Shown piece by piece: positions 1-8,883 of a stretch of DNA of 64,000 nucleotides; position 1 is the first letter of the stretch; every line of letters begins with the position of its first letter. Both the position numbers and the translations under genes were made by a program. The notes beneath the pieces were generated by a model, which made no database searches, was not told the origin of the DNA, and worked only from the letters and a program-made list of their open reading frames with translations. The stretch is from Flavobacterium sp. KACC 22763 (GTDB lineage Bacteria; Bacteroidota; Bacteroidia; Flavobacteriales; Flavobacteriaceae). The stretch spans positions 2,356,001 through 2,420,000 of the forward strand of contig NZ_CP117879.1 of the NCBI RefSeq assembly GCF_028736155.1, read 5' to 3'.

Positions 1-965
1 TTCCAATTTTAAGCACAACAGGCTATTATGATGATGATCAGCTTGGAGCAATGTACTATTACAATCAGTATCAAAAATACAATAAAAGTGATAATTATTA
101 TCTCATAATCGGGCCTTACGATCATGGCGGTTCGCAAGGAGCTCCTCGAAAAGAATTAGGCGGTTATACCATCGATGAAGTAGCAAATATTCCAATTAAT
201 GCCATTATTTTTCAATGGTTTGATCATATTTTGAAAGGTGCAAAACGTCCTGAAATTTTGAAGGATAAAGTAAACTTTGAAATTATGGGTAAAAATGAGT
301 GGAAAAGCGTTTCTTCTTTAGACAAAATGCACAATGAAAACCTAACCTTTTATTTAAGCAAAAGCAATTCGAAATATTCATTACAAAAAACAGCTCCAAA
401 AAAGGCCGTTTCTATTAATCAAACTGTTGATTTGAAAGATCGATCTGAAATTAATATTTATAATGATGATTATGTAAATGGTTTCCCTAAATTAATAGAT
501 TCGATTTTTAAACCCGAAAAACATCTATTGGTTTTTGAAAGTGATCCTCTTGAAAATTCAACCATAATCAGCGGTTCATTAAAAACATCGTTAAAAATAA
601 GCACCAACAAAAAAGACATTGATGTCGAAATACAGCTTTACGAAAAAACAGCAAAAGGTCAATATTTTGCTTTAACCAACAATTTACAAAGAGCTAGTTT
701 TGCAAAAGACAGAACCAAAAGGCAATTATTGACTCCTAATAAAATAGAAACAATTGACATTGAACAAACTTTTATAATTTCAAAAGAATTAGAAAAAGGA
801 AGTTCAATTATAATCGTATTAGGAGCCAATAAAAACCCAAACTGGGAAGTTAACTACGGTACTGGTAAAAATGTTAGCGACGAAACCATTGACGATGCGA
901 AAGAACCTTTACAAATAAAATGGTATTCTGACAGTACCATTACAATTCCAATTTTAAAATTGTAG
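1..965 (+). CDS. CocE/NonD-family hydrolase, C-terminal part (5' end outside window)
   Basis: The frame is already open at base 3, so the N-terminus lies before the window. The visible start (PILSTTGYYDDDQLGA) matches the conserved region of CocE/NonD and X-Pro dipeptidyl-peptidase-like serine hydrolases. It is followed by the IIGPYDHGG segment, which carries the Asp/His end of the catalytic triad of this family. The rest (about residues 110-320) has the beta-rich jelly-roll character of the PepX_C domain. The nucleophile Ser would lie upstream. Family members cleave acyl esters, beta-lactam-type amides or X-Pro dipeptides; the substrate here cannot be told. The next gene begins 11 bases after the stop, so the two may be co-transcribed. 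Confidence 0.85.
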   Translation, partial: PILSTTGYYDDDQLGAMYYYNQYQKYNKSDNYYLIIGPYDHGGSQGAPRKELGGYTIDEVANIPINAIIFQWFDHILKGAKRPEILKDKVNFEIMGKNEWKSVSSLDKMHNENLTFYLSKSNSKYSLQKTAPKKAVSINQTVDLKDRSEINIYNDDYVNGFPKLIDSIFKPEKHLLVFESDPLENSTIISGSLKTSLKISTNKKDIDVEIQLYEKTAKGQYFALTNNLQRASFAKDRTKRQLLTPNKIETIDIEQTFIISKELEKGSSIIIVLGANKNPNWEVNYGTGKNVSDETIDDAKEPLQIKWYSDSTITIPILKL

Positions 966-976
966 AACAGTATCTG

Positions 977-1537
977 ATGGAAAAAACCTATTCAATTGTC
1001 TTTTATTCTAACACGCTGGTTGAACCCGTTAAGAAATTGAAAGACTTTTTAAAAAGCAAAATCAATTGGTACAACAGCTGCAATTCTGAAGCACATATTA
1101 CGATTTGTGAGTTTACAATTGAGGAATCTGAGTTCGATTTAATCAAACAAAAGCTTTCTAAAATTTCAGATACTTTTACGCCTTTCCAAGTATCGTTAGA
1201 CCATTTTGATTCTTTTCAAAATAGCGGTGCTTTTTTTATTGGAGTAAATGAAGGTTCTAAAAATAATCTAGTGCCAATCATGAAAAAGATTCATGAAACC
1301 TTCAAGTTTTTAAAACTCAAAAAAAGTGATAATCCGCACCTGTCGATTGGACGACGATTAACTCCAGAAAACCTTAAAATCGCTTCTGAACTTTTTACCA
1401 CAATTGATCTTCAATTTGAATGTAATGAAATTGTTTTAAGGGAATTTGATCCCAAAGTAAAACAGTTTTTTGTGATTGATGCTTTTCCTTTTGGAAGCAA
1501 TCCAGAGCCTCAATTTGTGCAGGGAAGTTTATTTTAA
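977..1537 (+). CDS. 2'-5' RNA ligase-like 2H phosphoesterase
   Basis: The 186-aa protein contains the two HxT/S motifs that define the 2H phosphoesterase superfamily: H40-I-T42 in AHITICEF and H122-L-S124 in PHLSIGRR. Their spacing of about 80 residues and the total length fit the LigT/YjcG-like branch. These enzymes act on 2',3'-cyclic or 2'-5' phosphodiester bonds in RNA or small nucleotides; the true substrate is usually unknown. The protein has no signal peptide and is presumably cytosolic. It follows the hydrolase gene by 11 bases and may share its transcript. The start is the first ATG after the upstream stop. Confidence 0.8.
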   Translation: MEKTYSIVFYSNTLVEPVKKLKDFLKSKINWYNSCNSEAHITICEFTIEESEFDLIKQKLSKISDTFTPFQVSLDHFDSFQNSGAFFIGVNEGSKNNLVPIMKKIHETFKFLKLKKSDNPHLSIGRRLTPENLKIASELFTTIDLQFECNEIVLREFDPKVKQFFVIDAFPFGSNPEPQFVQGSLF

Positions 1538-1578
1538 CCGTAAAGAACGCAAAGAATTTAAAACTTCTAAACACTATG

Positions 1579-1684
1579 TTTGTCATTTCGACGAAGGAGA
1601 AATCTTCGCGAGTAGCTCTACAAAGATTGTCGATTTCGATTGCGGAGTTTCATACGAAGATTTCTCCTTCGTCGAAATGACAAA
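1579..1684. repeat. Large inverted repeat with perfect 30-bp arms
   Basis: The arms at 1579-1608 and 1655-1684 (beginning TTTGTCATTTCGACGAAGGA) are exact reverse complements around a 46-base centre. Related copies lie at 17855-17960 and 24752-24880, with half copies near 18020-18080, 20105-20160 and 34255-34312. It sits downstream of the 2H gene and could end transcription, but the copy number marks it as a dispersed repeat. Confidence 0.85.
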
Positions 1685-1794
1685 ATTGTACGCTAAACTT
1701 TGTCAAAGTTTCAAACTTTGACAAAGTTCTAACGAAACTTGAAACCCGAAACCTCAAACTTGAAACAATCTAAAACCAATCTTTATATTTTTCG

Positions 1795-1802
1795 TATATT
1801 TG
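1795..1802 (+). promoter_or_regulatory. Bacteroidota -7 element TATATTTG
   Basis: TATATTTG matches the Bacteroidota housekeeping -7 consensus TAnnTTTG and lies 22 bases before the AraC start at 1824. No clear TTTG -33 element is seen. Because it overlaps the in-frame TTG at 1800, it argues for the later ATG as the real start. Confidence 0.45.
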
Positions 1803-1823
1803 AATTTCGCAATTCATCACGAT

Positions 1824-2747
1824 ATGAAATCCCTAGATTCATTTTACAAAGATATTACCGAAGGTTCAACTGTTGATCCAACTTCCTTATTGCCAAACGA
1901 CATTCAGAAAGAAATCGGCCATTTTAATGTTTTTGATATAAAAGAACTTTTGGAGCGCATGAAAGGAAAACCCGGAATGCCTTACGACAGAAGAGCTTAT
2001 TACAAAATAAGTTTAATTAGAGGTCACAACAAAGCAGAATACGCCGATAAAGTAATCGAAATCGAAAAACAAGGATTGTTATTTGCAACACCAAAAATTC
2101 CCTACAATTATTTACCGCAAGACACCAATCAAGGCGGTCAGTTTTGCGTATTTACAAGCGAATTTTTATCTAAAAGCAAAAGCGGAATCGATCTAGATGA
2201 ACTTCCTATTTTTGCATCAGACGGCTATCCGATTTTTCAGCTTTCTGACGAAGAAGTTTCAGAAGTAGAATTGATTTTCAATAAAATACAAAAAGAAATT
2301 AACTCTGATTATATTTATAAATACGATTTAATTCGAAATTATGTTGCTGAGCTGATTCACTTTGGACAAAAATTACAACCTATTACAGCTTTATATTCGA
2401 AACACAATTCGGCAGCAAGAGTTTCATCTTTATTTGCTGAATTATTAGAAAGACAATTTCCTATAGAATCACCAAATCAAAGATTAGAACTGAGAACCGC
2501 AAAAGATTTTGCGGAAAGATTATCCGTTCATGTGAATCATTTAAATAAGGTTTTAAAAGAAAACACCGGAAAGACCACAACAGAATTAATTACAAACCGA
2601 TTAACAAACGAAGCCAAAATACTTTTAAAGCAAACCGATTGGAATATTTCTGAAATCGCCTATTCACTTGGTTTTGAAGAATTAGCCCATTTTTCAAACT
2701 TCTTTAAAAAACAAACTTCTTACACGCCGATTGCTTTTAGGAGTTAG
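1824..2747 (+). CDS. AraC-family transcriptional regulator
   Basis: The 307-aa protein has a typical AraC/XylS C-terminus (about residues 215-307). The second helix-turn-helix reads DWNISEIAYSLGFEELAHFS and is followed by NFFKKQT, the standard Gly-Phe...F-K motif. The N-terminal ~200 residues look like the cupin-like sensor domain found in regulators that sit beside short-chain dehydrogenases. An in-frame TTG lies 24 bases upstream, but the -7 element overlaps it, so ATG 1824 is preferred. It precedes two short-chain dehydrogenase genes on the same strand and is a plausible regulator of them; the inducer is unknown. Confidence 0.9.
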   Translation: MKSLDSFYKDITEGSTVDPTSLLPNDIQKEIGHFNVFDIKELLERMKGKPGMPYDRRAYYKISLIRGHNKAEYADKVIEIEKQGLLFATPKIPYNYLPQDTNQGGQFCVFTSEFLSKSKSGIDLDELPIFASDGYPIFQLSDEEVSEVELIFNKIQKEINSDYIYKYDLIRNYVAELIHFGQKLQPITALYSKHNSAARVSSLFAELLERQFPIESPNQRLELRTAKDFAERLSVHVNHLNKVLKENTGKTTTELITNRLTNEAKILLKQTDWNISEIAYSLGFEELAHFSNFFKKQTSYTPIAFRS

Positions 2748-2790
2748 ATATTTTAGATTTTAGATTGTTGCCAATAGTTATCTCAAGGCT

Positions 2791-2880
2791 TGTCCTCCTG
2801 AGCGAAGTCGAAGGACACGCAACGTAGAACATACTTTATGGATTTAGCATGCGATCCTTCGACTTCGCTCAGAAAGACAC
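2791..2880. repeat. Dispersed inverted repeat (CTGAGCGAAGTCGAAGGA family)
   Basis: Perfect 18-bp arms at 2798-2815 and 2855-2872 flank a 39-base loop. The same arm sequence, complete or as half sites, recurs near 3908-3973, 17990, 18110, 23630, 34171-34252 and 41675. It lies between the AraC gene and the first dehydrogenase and may act as a transcript-end hairpin. Confidence 0.8.
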
Positions 2881-2990
2881 AAACTGAGATTTTGGAATTT
2901 GGATTTTTTAATATTGGAATTTCACAACTCTGATTTGAATTTCGCAAACATCTATTTGATATTTACAACACCCCAACTCTACTTCGCTCC

Positions 2991-2998
2991 TACCTTTG
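2991..2998 (+). promoter_or_regulatory. Bacteroidota -7 element TACCTTTG
   Basis: TACCTTTG fits TAnnTTTG and is placed 26 bases before the ATG of the dehydrogenase at 3025. The -33 element is not obvious. Confidence 0.4.
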
Positions 2999-3024
2999 TC
3001 TCATCAAATTAAAAGAACGAAAAG

Positions 3025-3747
3025 ATGAAATTATCAGACAACAAAATTTTAATAACTGGCGGTGCAAGCGGTATCGGACTTGGACTTGCCGAACGATTTA
3101 TTCAGGAAAACAATACCGTAATTATCTGCGGAAGAAGAGAATCGGTTTTAAACGACGTAAAAGCAAAATTTCCTTCGGTTATAACCAAAGTTTGCGACTT
3201 GTCTATAAAACAGGAACGAATCGCGCTTTTTGAATGGATTAAGGAAAATCATCCTGATTTAAACGTTTTAATCAATAATGCAGGAATTCAAAATTGGATG
3301 AATATAACAGATGCCGATTTTTATGAAAACATGAAAAATGAACTTGCAACAAATATCGAAGCGCCTTTGCATTTAACTTCATTATTTATTCAGTTGCCTT
3401 CTCTTAAAACCGTAATGAATGTAACTTCTGGATTAGCATTTTCTCCTTTTGCAAAAGTTCCGGTTTATTCGGCTACAAAAGCCTTTTTCAGATCTTTTAC
3501 AATTTCACTTCGTCATTTATTAAAAGAAAAAAATATTGAAGTAGTAGAAATTATTCCGCCAGCATTAAATACCGATTTGGGCGGAATTGGTCTTCACGAT
3601 GCATACCCAAGCGTAAGCAGTTTTATCGAATCTATTTTCGAACAATTAAAAGAAGGCAGACAAGAACTAACTTTCGGAACCAGCGAAACAAGATTAAACG
3701 CAAGCGCAGAAGAGTTGAGAAATCATTTTAAACTGATGCATCCTTAA
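3025..3747 (+). CDS. Short-chain dehydrogenase/reductase (DltE-like)
   Basis: The 240-aa Rossmann protein has the classical SDR features: cofactor loop TGGASGIG at residues 11-18, NNAG at 84-87, catalytic S135, and Y148-x3-K152 in YSATK. The CGRRE segment after beta-2 suggests NADP(H) preference, since Arg at that position usually reads the 2'-phosphate. The overall pattern resembles the DltE/YqjQ group of broad oxidoreductases; the substrate is not predictable. It lies downstream of an AraC regulator, has its own -7 element at 2991 and is separated from the next dehydrogenase by two repeats. Confidence 0.88.
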   Translation: MKLSDNKILITGGASGIGLGLAERFIQENNTVIICGRRESVLNDVKAKFPSVITKVCDLSIKQERIALFEWIKENHPDLNVLINNAGIQNWMNITDADFYENMKNELATNIEAPLHLTSLFIQLPSLKTVMNVTSGLAFSPFAKVPVYSATKAFFRSFTISLRHLLKEKNIEVVEIIPPALNTDLGGIGLHDAYPSVSSFIESIFEQLKEGRQELTFGTSETRLNASAEELRNHFKLMHP

Positions 3748-3753
3748 ATTTTA

Positions 3754-3887
3754 AACACATAGAAACATAGATTTTTGGAGTGAATTAAAGGCGTTTCACT
3801 TTTAATAAAACACATAGCTATGTGTTAGAAACTAGTTTCTTTTTGTAGTCTTTTAAAAGAAAACTAAAATCTATGTTTCTATGTGTT
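3754..3887 (+). repeat. ~133-bp dispersed TIR element, copy A
   Basis: The ends are near-perfect inverted repeats (AACACATAGAAACATAG... and its complement, 22 bp in full). Inside are GGCGTTTCACTT, the palindrome ACACATAGCTATGTGT and the palindrome GAAACTAGTTTC, in that order. Five further copies occur in the window (12201, 21507, 22204, 30565, 58681). Copies A and F share one orientation; the other four are reversed. Confidence 0.9.
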
Positions 3888-3907
3888 TAAAAAATAAATT
3901 CAACATT

Positions 3908-3973
3908 TGTCTTCCTGAGCGTAGTCGAAGGACTTTGGTGCCGTAAAAGGTCTTCGACTCCGCTCAGACTGAC
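3908..3973. repeat. Dispersed inverted repeat (GAGCGTAGTCGAAGGA family)
   Basis: The left arm around TCCTGAGCGTAGTCGAAGGA and the right arm around TCTTCGACTCCGCTCAGA are imperfect complements. This is a variant of the repeat at 2791-2880. Confidence 0.75.
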
Positions 3974-4027
3974 AACAAAAAACATCAAATAATTCACAAT
4001 TAACCATTCACAATTCACAATTAAAAT

Positions 4028-4792
4028 ATGGTAGTAAATACAAAAATAGCTCTAGTTACAGGTGGTAGCAGAGGTTTAGGAAAAAATATGGCAATAGCGA
4101 TTGCAAAAAAAGGATTGGATGTAATTATTACATACAACAGTAAAAAAGAAGAAGCTGATGCCGTAGTTTCAGAAATTGAAAGTTTAGGTCAAAAAGCAGC
4201 GGCATTACAATTAAATGTAGCAGAATCAGGAACTTTTGATGCTTTCTTTGAAGAAGTAAAATCGGTTCTAAAAAGCACTTTTAAAACAGACAAATTTGAT
4301 TTTTTAGTAAATAATGCAGGAATCGGAATTCACAATTCATTTGTCGGAACAACTGAAGCAGAATTTGATCAGTTGACTAATATTCAATTCAAAGGACCTT
4401 TTTTCTTGACTCAAAAAGGATTAAACGTAATGAATGACGGTGGCGGAATCGTAAACATCTCAACAGGTTTAGCAAGATTCTCTTTCCCAGGTTATGCGGC
4501 TTATGCTTCTATGAAAGGTGCAATGGAAACTTTAACCAGATATCAGGCAAAAGAATTGGGCGCAAGAAAAATTAGAGCCAATATCGTAGCCCCAGGCGCT
4601 ATTGAAACTGATTTCGGTGGCGGAGTTGTTCGCGATAATGAACAAATGAATCAGCAGATTGCTTCTGTGACTGCTTTAGGAAGAGTTGGATTACCAGATG
4701 ATATTGGCGGTGTTGTAGCCTTTTTATGTACTGAAGATGCGCGCTGGGTAAATGCACAACGAATCGAAGTTTCTGGTGGAATGATGCTTTAA
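4028..4792 (+). CDS. Short-chain dehydrogenase (FabG-like, SDR)
   Basis: The 254-aa SDR has TGGSRGLG at residues 11-18, NNAG at 95-98, S145, Y159-x3-K163 (YASMK) and a PGAIETDF segment typical of classical 3-oxoacyl-[acyl carrier protein] reductase-like SDRs. TYNSKK after beta-2 fits NADP(H) use. Since it stands outside any fatty-acid gene cluster, it is more likely an accessory oxidoreductase than the housekeeping FabG. It forms a pair with the SDR at 3025 but is split from it by a TIR element and a palindromic repeat, so it probably has its own promoter. Confidence 0.88.
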   Translation: MVVNTKIALVTGGSRGLGKNMAIAIAKKGLDVIITYNSKKEEADAVVSEIESLGQKAAALQLNVAESGTFDAFFEEVKSVLKSTFKTDKFDFLVNNAGIGIHNSFVGTTEAEFDQLTNIQFKGPFFLTQKGLNVMNDGGGIVNISTGLARFSFPGYAAYASMKGAMETLTRYQAKELGARKIRANIVAPGAIETDFGGGVVRDNEQMNQQIASVTALGRVGLPDDIGGVVAFLCTEDARWVNAQRIEVSGGMML

Positions 4793-4797
4793 TATAG

Positions 4798-4893
4798 TTG
4801 ATGGTTTATAGTTGATGGTTGATGGTTGATGGTTGATGGTTAGTGGCACTTCATAACTCATAACTCATAACTCATAACTCATAACTCATAACT
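4798..4893. repeat. Short tandem repeats (TTGATGG and AACTCAT units)
   Basis: About five 7-base TTGATGG units (4798-4842) are followed by about six 7-base AACTCAT units (4852-4893). AACTCAT arrays recur near 34340 and 40740, and a related CACAATT array lies near 41725-41760. These are simple-sequence tracts in intergenic DNA, not a CRISPR array. Confidence 0.85.
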
Positions 4894-4905
4894 ATTACAA
4901 AAAAC

Positions 4906-4939
4906 AAAACCCGATAAGCATTAAAAACTCATCGGGTTT
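4906..4939. terminator. Bidirectional terminator hairpin between convergent genes
   Basis: AAAACCCGAT and ATCGGGTTT form a stem flanked by A-rich and T-rich tracts. It lies between the plus-strand SDR and the minus-strand PepSY-like gene and can serve both. Confidence 0.75.
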
Positions 4940-4975
4940 GTCATTTCAAATAATATTTGAATTAGTAAAGCTTTT

Positions 4976-5449
4976 TTAGTTCTTTTCGACTGAGACTTCA
5001 AAATCTCCTTCTGCGTCAAAAACTATATCGTAAAATTTGGCCTCTTTTGTTACGCCAACTTCGTAGGTTGTTTTTTTCTTATCGTCTACCACCATTGCAA
5101 TTTCTTGAATGGCTTTTGCTTTATAATTCTTCTTTAAATACGACTGTGCTTTTATCGGAAGCTGTTTAAACGGAATCTGCAACTCATAAGCTTTCATGTT
5201 TCCCAGATTATCATAAATCGCTACCGCTTTGGTTCTATCGTCTACATTGTATCGCGCTTCAAAACGAATTTCATCTGCATCATCTCCCACATATTCTTCA
5301 GACCAAACTGGCACTTTCCCTGGATATTCTCTCTCAAAAGCAAACCGCACCTTTTCTGGGGGCGTGATTTCCTTTTTCATATTCGTTCCTTCCTGTGCAA
5401 TTAAAAAACTACTGCATAAAAAAGTAAAAGACAAAAACACGTTTTTCAT
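4976..5449 (-). CDS. Secreted PepSY-like domain protein
   Basis: With the ATG at 5449 the protein is 157 aa and begins with a clear Sec signal peptide (MKNVFLSFTFLCSSFLIAQ), which is why this start is chosen over an in-frame ATG 81 bases upstream. The remainder has alternating charged and beta-type segments (FEREYPGKVPVWSEEY, then a second repeat with YLKKNYKAKAI and YEVGV), as in the putative beta-lactamase-inhibitor-like PepSY_like family of Bacteroidota periplasmic proteins. Function is unknown. It follows the response-regulator gene by about 120 bases on the same strand and may be a target or sensor partner of that two-component system. Confidence 0.75.
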   Translation of the reverse strand: MKNVFLSFTFLCSSFLIAQEGTNMKKEITPPEKVRFAFEREYPGKVPVWSEEYVGDDADEIRFEARYNVDDRTKAVAIYDNLGNMKAYELQIPFKQLPIKAQSYLKKNYKAKAIQEIAMVVDDKKKTTYEVGVTKEAKFYDIVFDAEGDFEVSVEKN

Positions 5450-5572
5450 AGTTTCATTTTTAAAATTAAACTTTAGTAACGTATTAAAATTAATACTTTT
5501 TCTCTTACGATAACATGAAGGGATTAACATTTTTTATCAGCTGAAACAACTCTTCTAAAATCAAGTATTCAA

Positions 5573-6277
5573 TTACAATTCGAGCTTTTTTAATCGGTCT
5601 GTTAGTTCTCTTTTGTATGTAATTCCGATTGGGATTCTTTCGTTTTTAATGACCACAAAATCTTTTTCGGTTGCATCAATTTTATCTAGCGCCACGATAT
5701 ACGATTTATGAATACGCATAAAACTTTTTTCTGGCAGACACTTTTCAAATTCTGTTGTGGTAATCGATGCCAAATAAGTTCTTTTTGTAGTATGAAGCTT
5801 TACATAATTACCAAAACTCTGTGCGTACAAAAGCTGATCCAATTCAATCTCCATCAAATAGCCATCTACTTTTACACTAACCGAATTTACGGTTTCTTCC
5901 GCTTTTTGTTTTACACTTTCGGTCGCAAAAAAACGATCAATTGCTTTTAGAAATCTTGGAAAATAAATGGGTTTCAGCAAATAGTCAATTACGCCGTAAT
6001 CGTAGCTTTCAAGAGCAAATTCAGAATATGCTGTAGTCAAAATGGTTTTAGGATGCGTGGGAAGAATTTTAAGCAATTCCATTCCAGAAATTTCAGGCAT
6101 ATTGATATCCAAAAACATTAAATCGACTGGATTCTCTCTGAGATAATTCATCGCTTCAATGCCATTATATCCTTGAAAAACCAATTCCAATTGCGGATTC
6201 TGTTTGATATAATTGGCCAGAACGTAATGCGCAGCGGGTTCATCGTCTACAATAATGCATCTTTTTGTTTCTCTCAT
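5573..6277 (-). CDS. LytR/AlgR-type response regulator (LytTR DNA-binding)
   Basis: The 234-aa protein has an N-terminal receiver domain with the acidic pair D11-D12, phospho-acceptor D57 in MFLDINMP and the Lys of LLKPI. A C-terminal LytTR domain (about 135-234) contains the family's FMRIHKSYIVA segment. It is translated with the sensor kinase: its ATG overlaps the kinase stop by four bases (ATGA). Such pairs in Bacteroidota control envelope or transport genes. The exporter genes start divergently only about 175 bases from the kinase start and are the obvious candidate target. Confidence 0.92.
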   Translation of the reverse strand: MRETKRCIIVDDEPAAHYVLANYIKQNPQLELVFQGYNGIEAMNYLRENPVDLMFLDINMPEISGMELLKILPTHPKTILTTAYSEFALESYDYGVIDYLLKPIYFPRFLKAIDRFFATESVKQKAEETVNSVSVKVDGYLMEIELDQLLYAQSFGNYVKLHTTKRTYLASITTTEFEKCLPEKSFMRIHKSYIVALDKIDATEKDFVVIKNERIPIGITYKRELTDRLKKLEL

Positions 6278-7311
6278 CCTACAAACTTTTTTAGCTGTAT
6301 TTCTAAATCAACAATATAAACTTGTTTGTCGTCTTGAATATCCAATTTATAGTCTTTCCCATAAATTAAATTCAAACGTTCGATAGTGTTTTTTAAGCCA
6401 ATTTTGGTCGAAATCACATCATTTTTCTTCGGAATTGAATTGGCCACATGAAGATGTAGCAATCCCTTTTCGACAGAAATTGTAATTTTTACAAAACACT
6501 TTTCAATAGCGCAGGTTCCGTGTTTAAAAGCATTTTCTATAAATGCAATTAAAAGCATTGGCGAAATTTTATAGGCATTTTCGTTGTCAACATTGCTTTC
6601 AAAAGTAATATCACATCTGTAACCAACACGTTCTTTTTCAAGCTGCACATAACTATTTATAAACTCCAATTCGTCTTCTAAAGATACGCATTGTTTGCTA
6701 TTGCTTTCTAACTGATAACGCATTAACTGCGAAACCTTCATAATCAAATCTGGTGTCCTATCTGGAAACTGAAGACTAATTCCGTAAAGTGTATTAAAAG
6801 TATTAAACAAAAAATGCGGATTTAATTGTCCTTTCAATGAATTCAATTGCATTTGATTGAACAATAAAGCCGCATCGGTTTGTTTTCTGTGAATACGATA
6901 AAACTTAAAAACAATTATCGGACTCAGAATGCAGACCAAAGTTCCTAAAACGCTGGCCAATTGGTACGCATAACTTCTCTGATGCGAGTTTTGGTATAAA
7001 TGGCAATTGGCAAACATATCCATTTTTGTGATTTCATACAAAATGACAGAAAATACAAAAACTCCAAAAAGCGTTAAAACGATATAGGTAAAAGGTTTGT
7101 TTGCTTTAAATAAAATCGGAAGGATAAAAAAACGATTAAATTGGGCATGCATGTATAAAATGCAATAAAAAAATACACCCATTGCAATAGAAACGAAGGA
7201 ACTAAAGAGCATCCAGTCGTTTTTTAGGGTATATATTGTAAAAGAGAAAAGGACAACGGCAACCTCCTGCCACCATTTGTTATCCAATATGTTATCAATT
7301 CTTTTGTTCAT
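6274..7311 (-). CDS. LytS/YehU-type sensor histidine kinase
   Basis: The 345-aa protein has several hydrophobic segments in the first 140 residues (about four membrane spans). Then come the His_kinase family signature GQLNPHFLFN with H166 as phosphorylation site, the N-box FIENAFKHG, and a GLKNTIERL segment near the C-terminus that belongs to the ATP-binding domain. No extracytoplasmic sensor domain of notable size is seen, so the signal is probably sensed in or near the membrane. The stop overlaps the start of the response regulator. It is transcribed away from the TolC-type gene at 7486. Confidence 0.92.
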   Translation of the reverse strand: MNKRIDNILDNKWWQEVAVVLFSFTIYTLKNDWMLFSSFVSIAMGVFFYCILYMHAQFNRFFILPILFKANKPFTYIVLTLFGVFVFSVILYEITKMDMFANCHLYQNSHQRSYAYQLASVLGTLVCILSPIIVFKFYRIHRKQTDAALLFNQMQLNSLKGQLNPHFLFNTFNTLYGISLQFPDRTPDLIMKVSQLMRYQLESNSKQCVSLEDELEFINSYVQLEKERVGYRCDITFESNVDNENAYKISPMLLIAFIENAFKHGTCAIEKCFVKITISVEKGLLHLHVANSIPKKNDVISTKIGLKNTIERLNLIYGKDYKLDIQDDKQVYIVDLEIQLKKFVG

Positions 7312-7485
7312 TCTTAATTGTGAAATAGTTTACAAAGTACGAACAAATATTTAATTATTTTTTTCAAAAAATGACCAATTCAATTCGTCATTTACTAGTG
7401 CAGTACATCACTTAACCTGACTTTTATCAGTACAAGAGAAATAAATTTGTTGCATCAAAAACATTTCTATTCACACCTTGAGTTT

Positions 7486-8871
7486 ATGTATTTCAAAAAA
7501 ATTACCATTCTATTTTTATTGATTTTTGCCTCAATCGGTTATGCTCAAACCCTGTCTTTAAAAGAAGCATTAAAGATAGGTCTTGAAAACTACGGTTCTA
7601 TCCGAGCAAAAAACAATTACACCAATGCATCAAAAGAGACTCTAAAACAATCTCGCCGTGATTACCTGCCAAACCTGAATTTATCGGCACAGCAGGATTA
7701 CGGAACCGTAAACGGACAAAACGGACCGCTTTATGGTTTTGGAGGTTTAGGAGTTGCATCATCGGGACTTCCGTTACCAGAACAAAACTGGAACTCAGCA
7801 TTTGGTGCGCTTTATTTAGTCAACATGAACTGGGATTTTTTCACTTTCGGAAAAACACAGGAAAAAATCAATTTATCTAAAATTGATGTTCAGGCTAAAG
7901 AAAAAGATTTACAGCAGGAAAAATTCCAGCAGGAAATCAAAATTTCGGCTGCTTATTTGAATTTATTGGCAAGCCAAAGATTGCTGATTTCGCAGCAAAA
8001 AAACTTAGACCGCGCAGAAGTCTTCAAAAAGACAGCTGTTGCGAGAGTTAAAAACGGATTATTGGCCGGAGTCGATTCTACATTGGCTACAGCCGAAGTT
8101 TCTAAAGCAAAAATCGCTTTAAACTTAGCCCGAAACTTTGTTAAGGAACAAAACAACAAATTAGTCGATTTAATGGGCGTTGCGCCTCAGGATTTTGTAA
8201 CCGATACTTTATTTGTTACTCAGATTCCAAAAGAATTGGTAACCAAAGAAACTGCCACAGACAGCCTTCACCCATTGTTACAATTCTATAAAACCAAAAT
8301 CGATTACAGCAATCAGCAGGTTAAATTGTACAAACGATTCTATTATCCAACAATGAGTGCTTTTGGGGTTTTACAAACCAGAGCTTCAGGATTTGACAAT
8401 TCGTATGCAACCAATCAAAATGCATTTACGAGAAATTATTGGGATGGCGTAAATCCAGATCGTACCAATTATTTGGTTGGAGTTGGAATTACGTGGAATT
8501 TAACCACGCCTTTCAGATCAAGCAAACAAGTAAGCGCTCAGAAATTTGTTTCTCAAGCTTTGCAGGAAGAATACAATCAGGCTGATAGAGAATTGAAATC
8601 GCAGCTGACATTTGCCGAAGATAAAATCAAAATTACTTTGGAAAATTATGCCGAAGCGCCAATTCAGGTTGATGCCGCGCAAAGAGCTTACATTCAGAAA
8701 TCGACCTTATACAAAAATGGTTTAACTGATTTGACTGATTTAACTCAAACCATGTTTACGCTAAATCGCGCTGAAATCGATCGAGATATTGTCAATAACA
8801 ATGTGTGGCAATCATACTTATTAAAAGTCGCTGCAACAGGAAATTTTGACTTATTTATAAATGAATTTTAA
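7486..8871 (+). CDS. TolC-family outer-membrane efflux channel
   Basis: From ATG 7486 the protein is 461 aa with a signal peptide (MYFKKITILFLLIFASIGYAQ); an in-frame TTG 39 bases upstream would put extra residues before it and is less likely. The long amphipathic helices, duplicated architecture and leading segment LSLKEALKIGLENYGSIRA are typical of outer-membrane efflux proteins. It has no lipobox, unlike the second channel protein at 30760. The RND permease follows after only 12 bases, so it is the first gene of a channel-permease-adaptor operon. A TAAATTTG sequence at 7442-7449 may be its -7 promoter element. Confidence 0.9.
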   Translation: MYFKKITILFLLIFASIGYAQTLSLKEALKIGLENYGSIRAKNNYTNASKETLKQSRRDYLPNLNLSAQQDYGTVNGQNGPLYGFGGLGVASSGLPLPEQNWNSAFGALYLVNMNWDFFTFGKTQEKINLSKIDVQAKEKDLQQEKFQQEIKISAAYLNLLASQRLLISQQKNLDRAEVFKKTAVARVKNGLLAGVDSTLATAEVSKAKIALNLARNFVKEQNNKLVDLMGVAPQDFVTDTLFVTQIPKELVTKETATDSLHPLLQFYKTKIDYSNQQVKLYKRFYYPTMSAFGVLQTRASGFDNSYATNQNAFTRNYWDGVNPDRTNYLVGVGITWNLTTPFRSSKQVSAQKFVSQALQEEYNQADRELKSQLTFAEDKIKITLENYAEAPIQVDAAQRAYIQKSTLYKNGLTDLTDLTQTMFTLNRAEIDRDIVNNNVWQSYLLKVAATGNFDLFINEF

Positions 8872-8883
8872 TTATAAATCCTA

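Noticed and set aside
4798..4893. Tandem TTGATGG and AACTCAT repeats as a possible CRISPR array
   Set aside because: The units are 7 bases with no spacers, occur in several intergenic places and lack cas genes; they are simple-sequence repeats.
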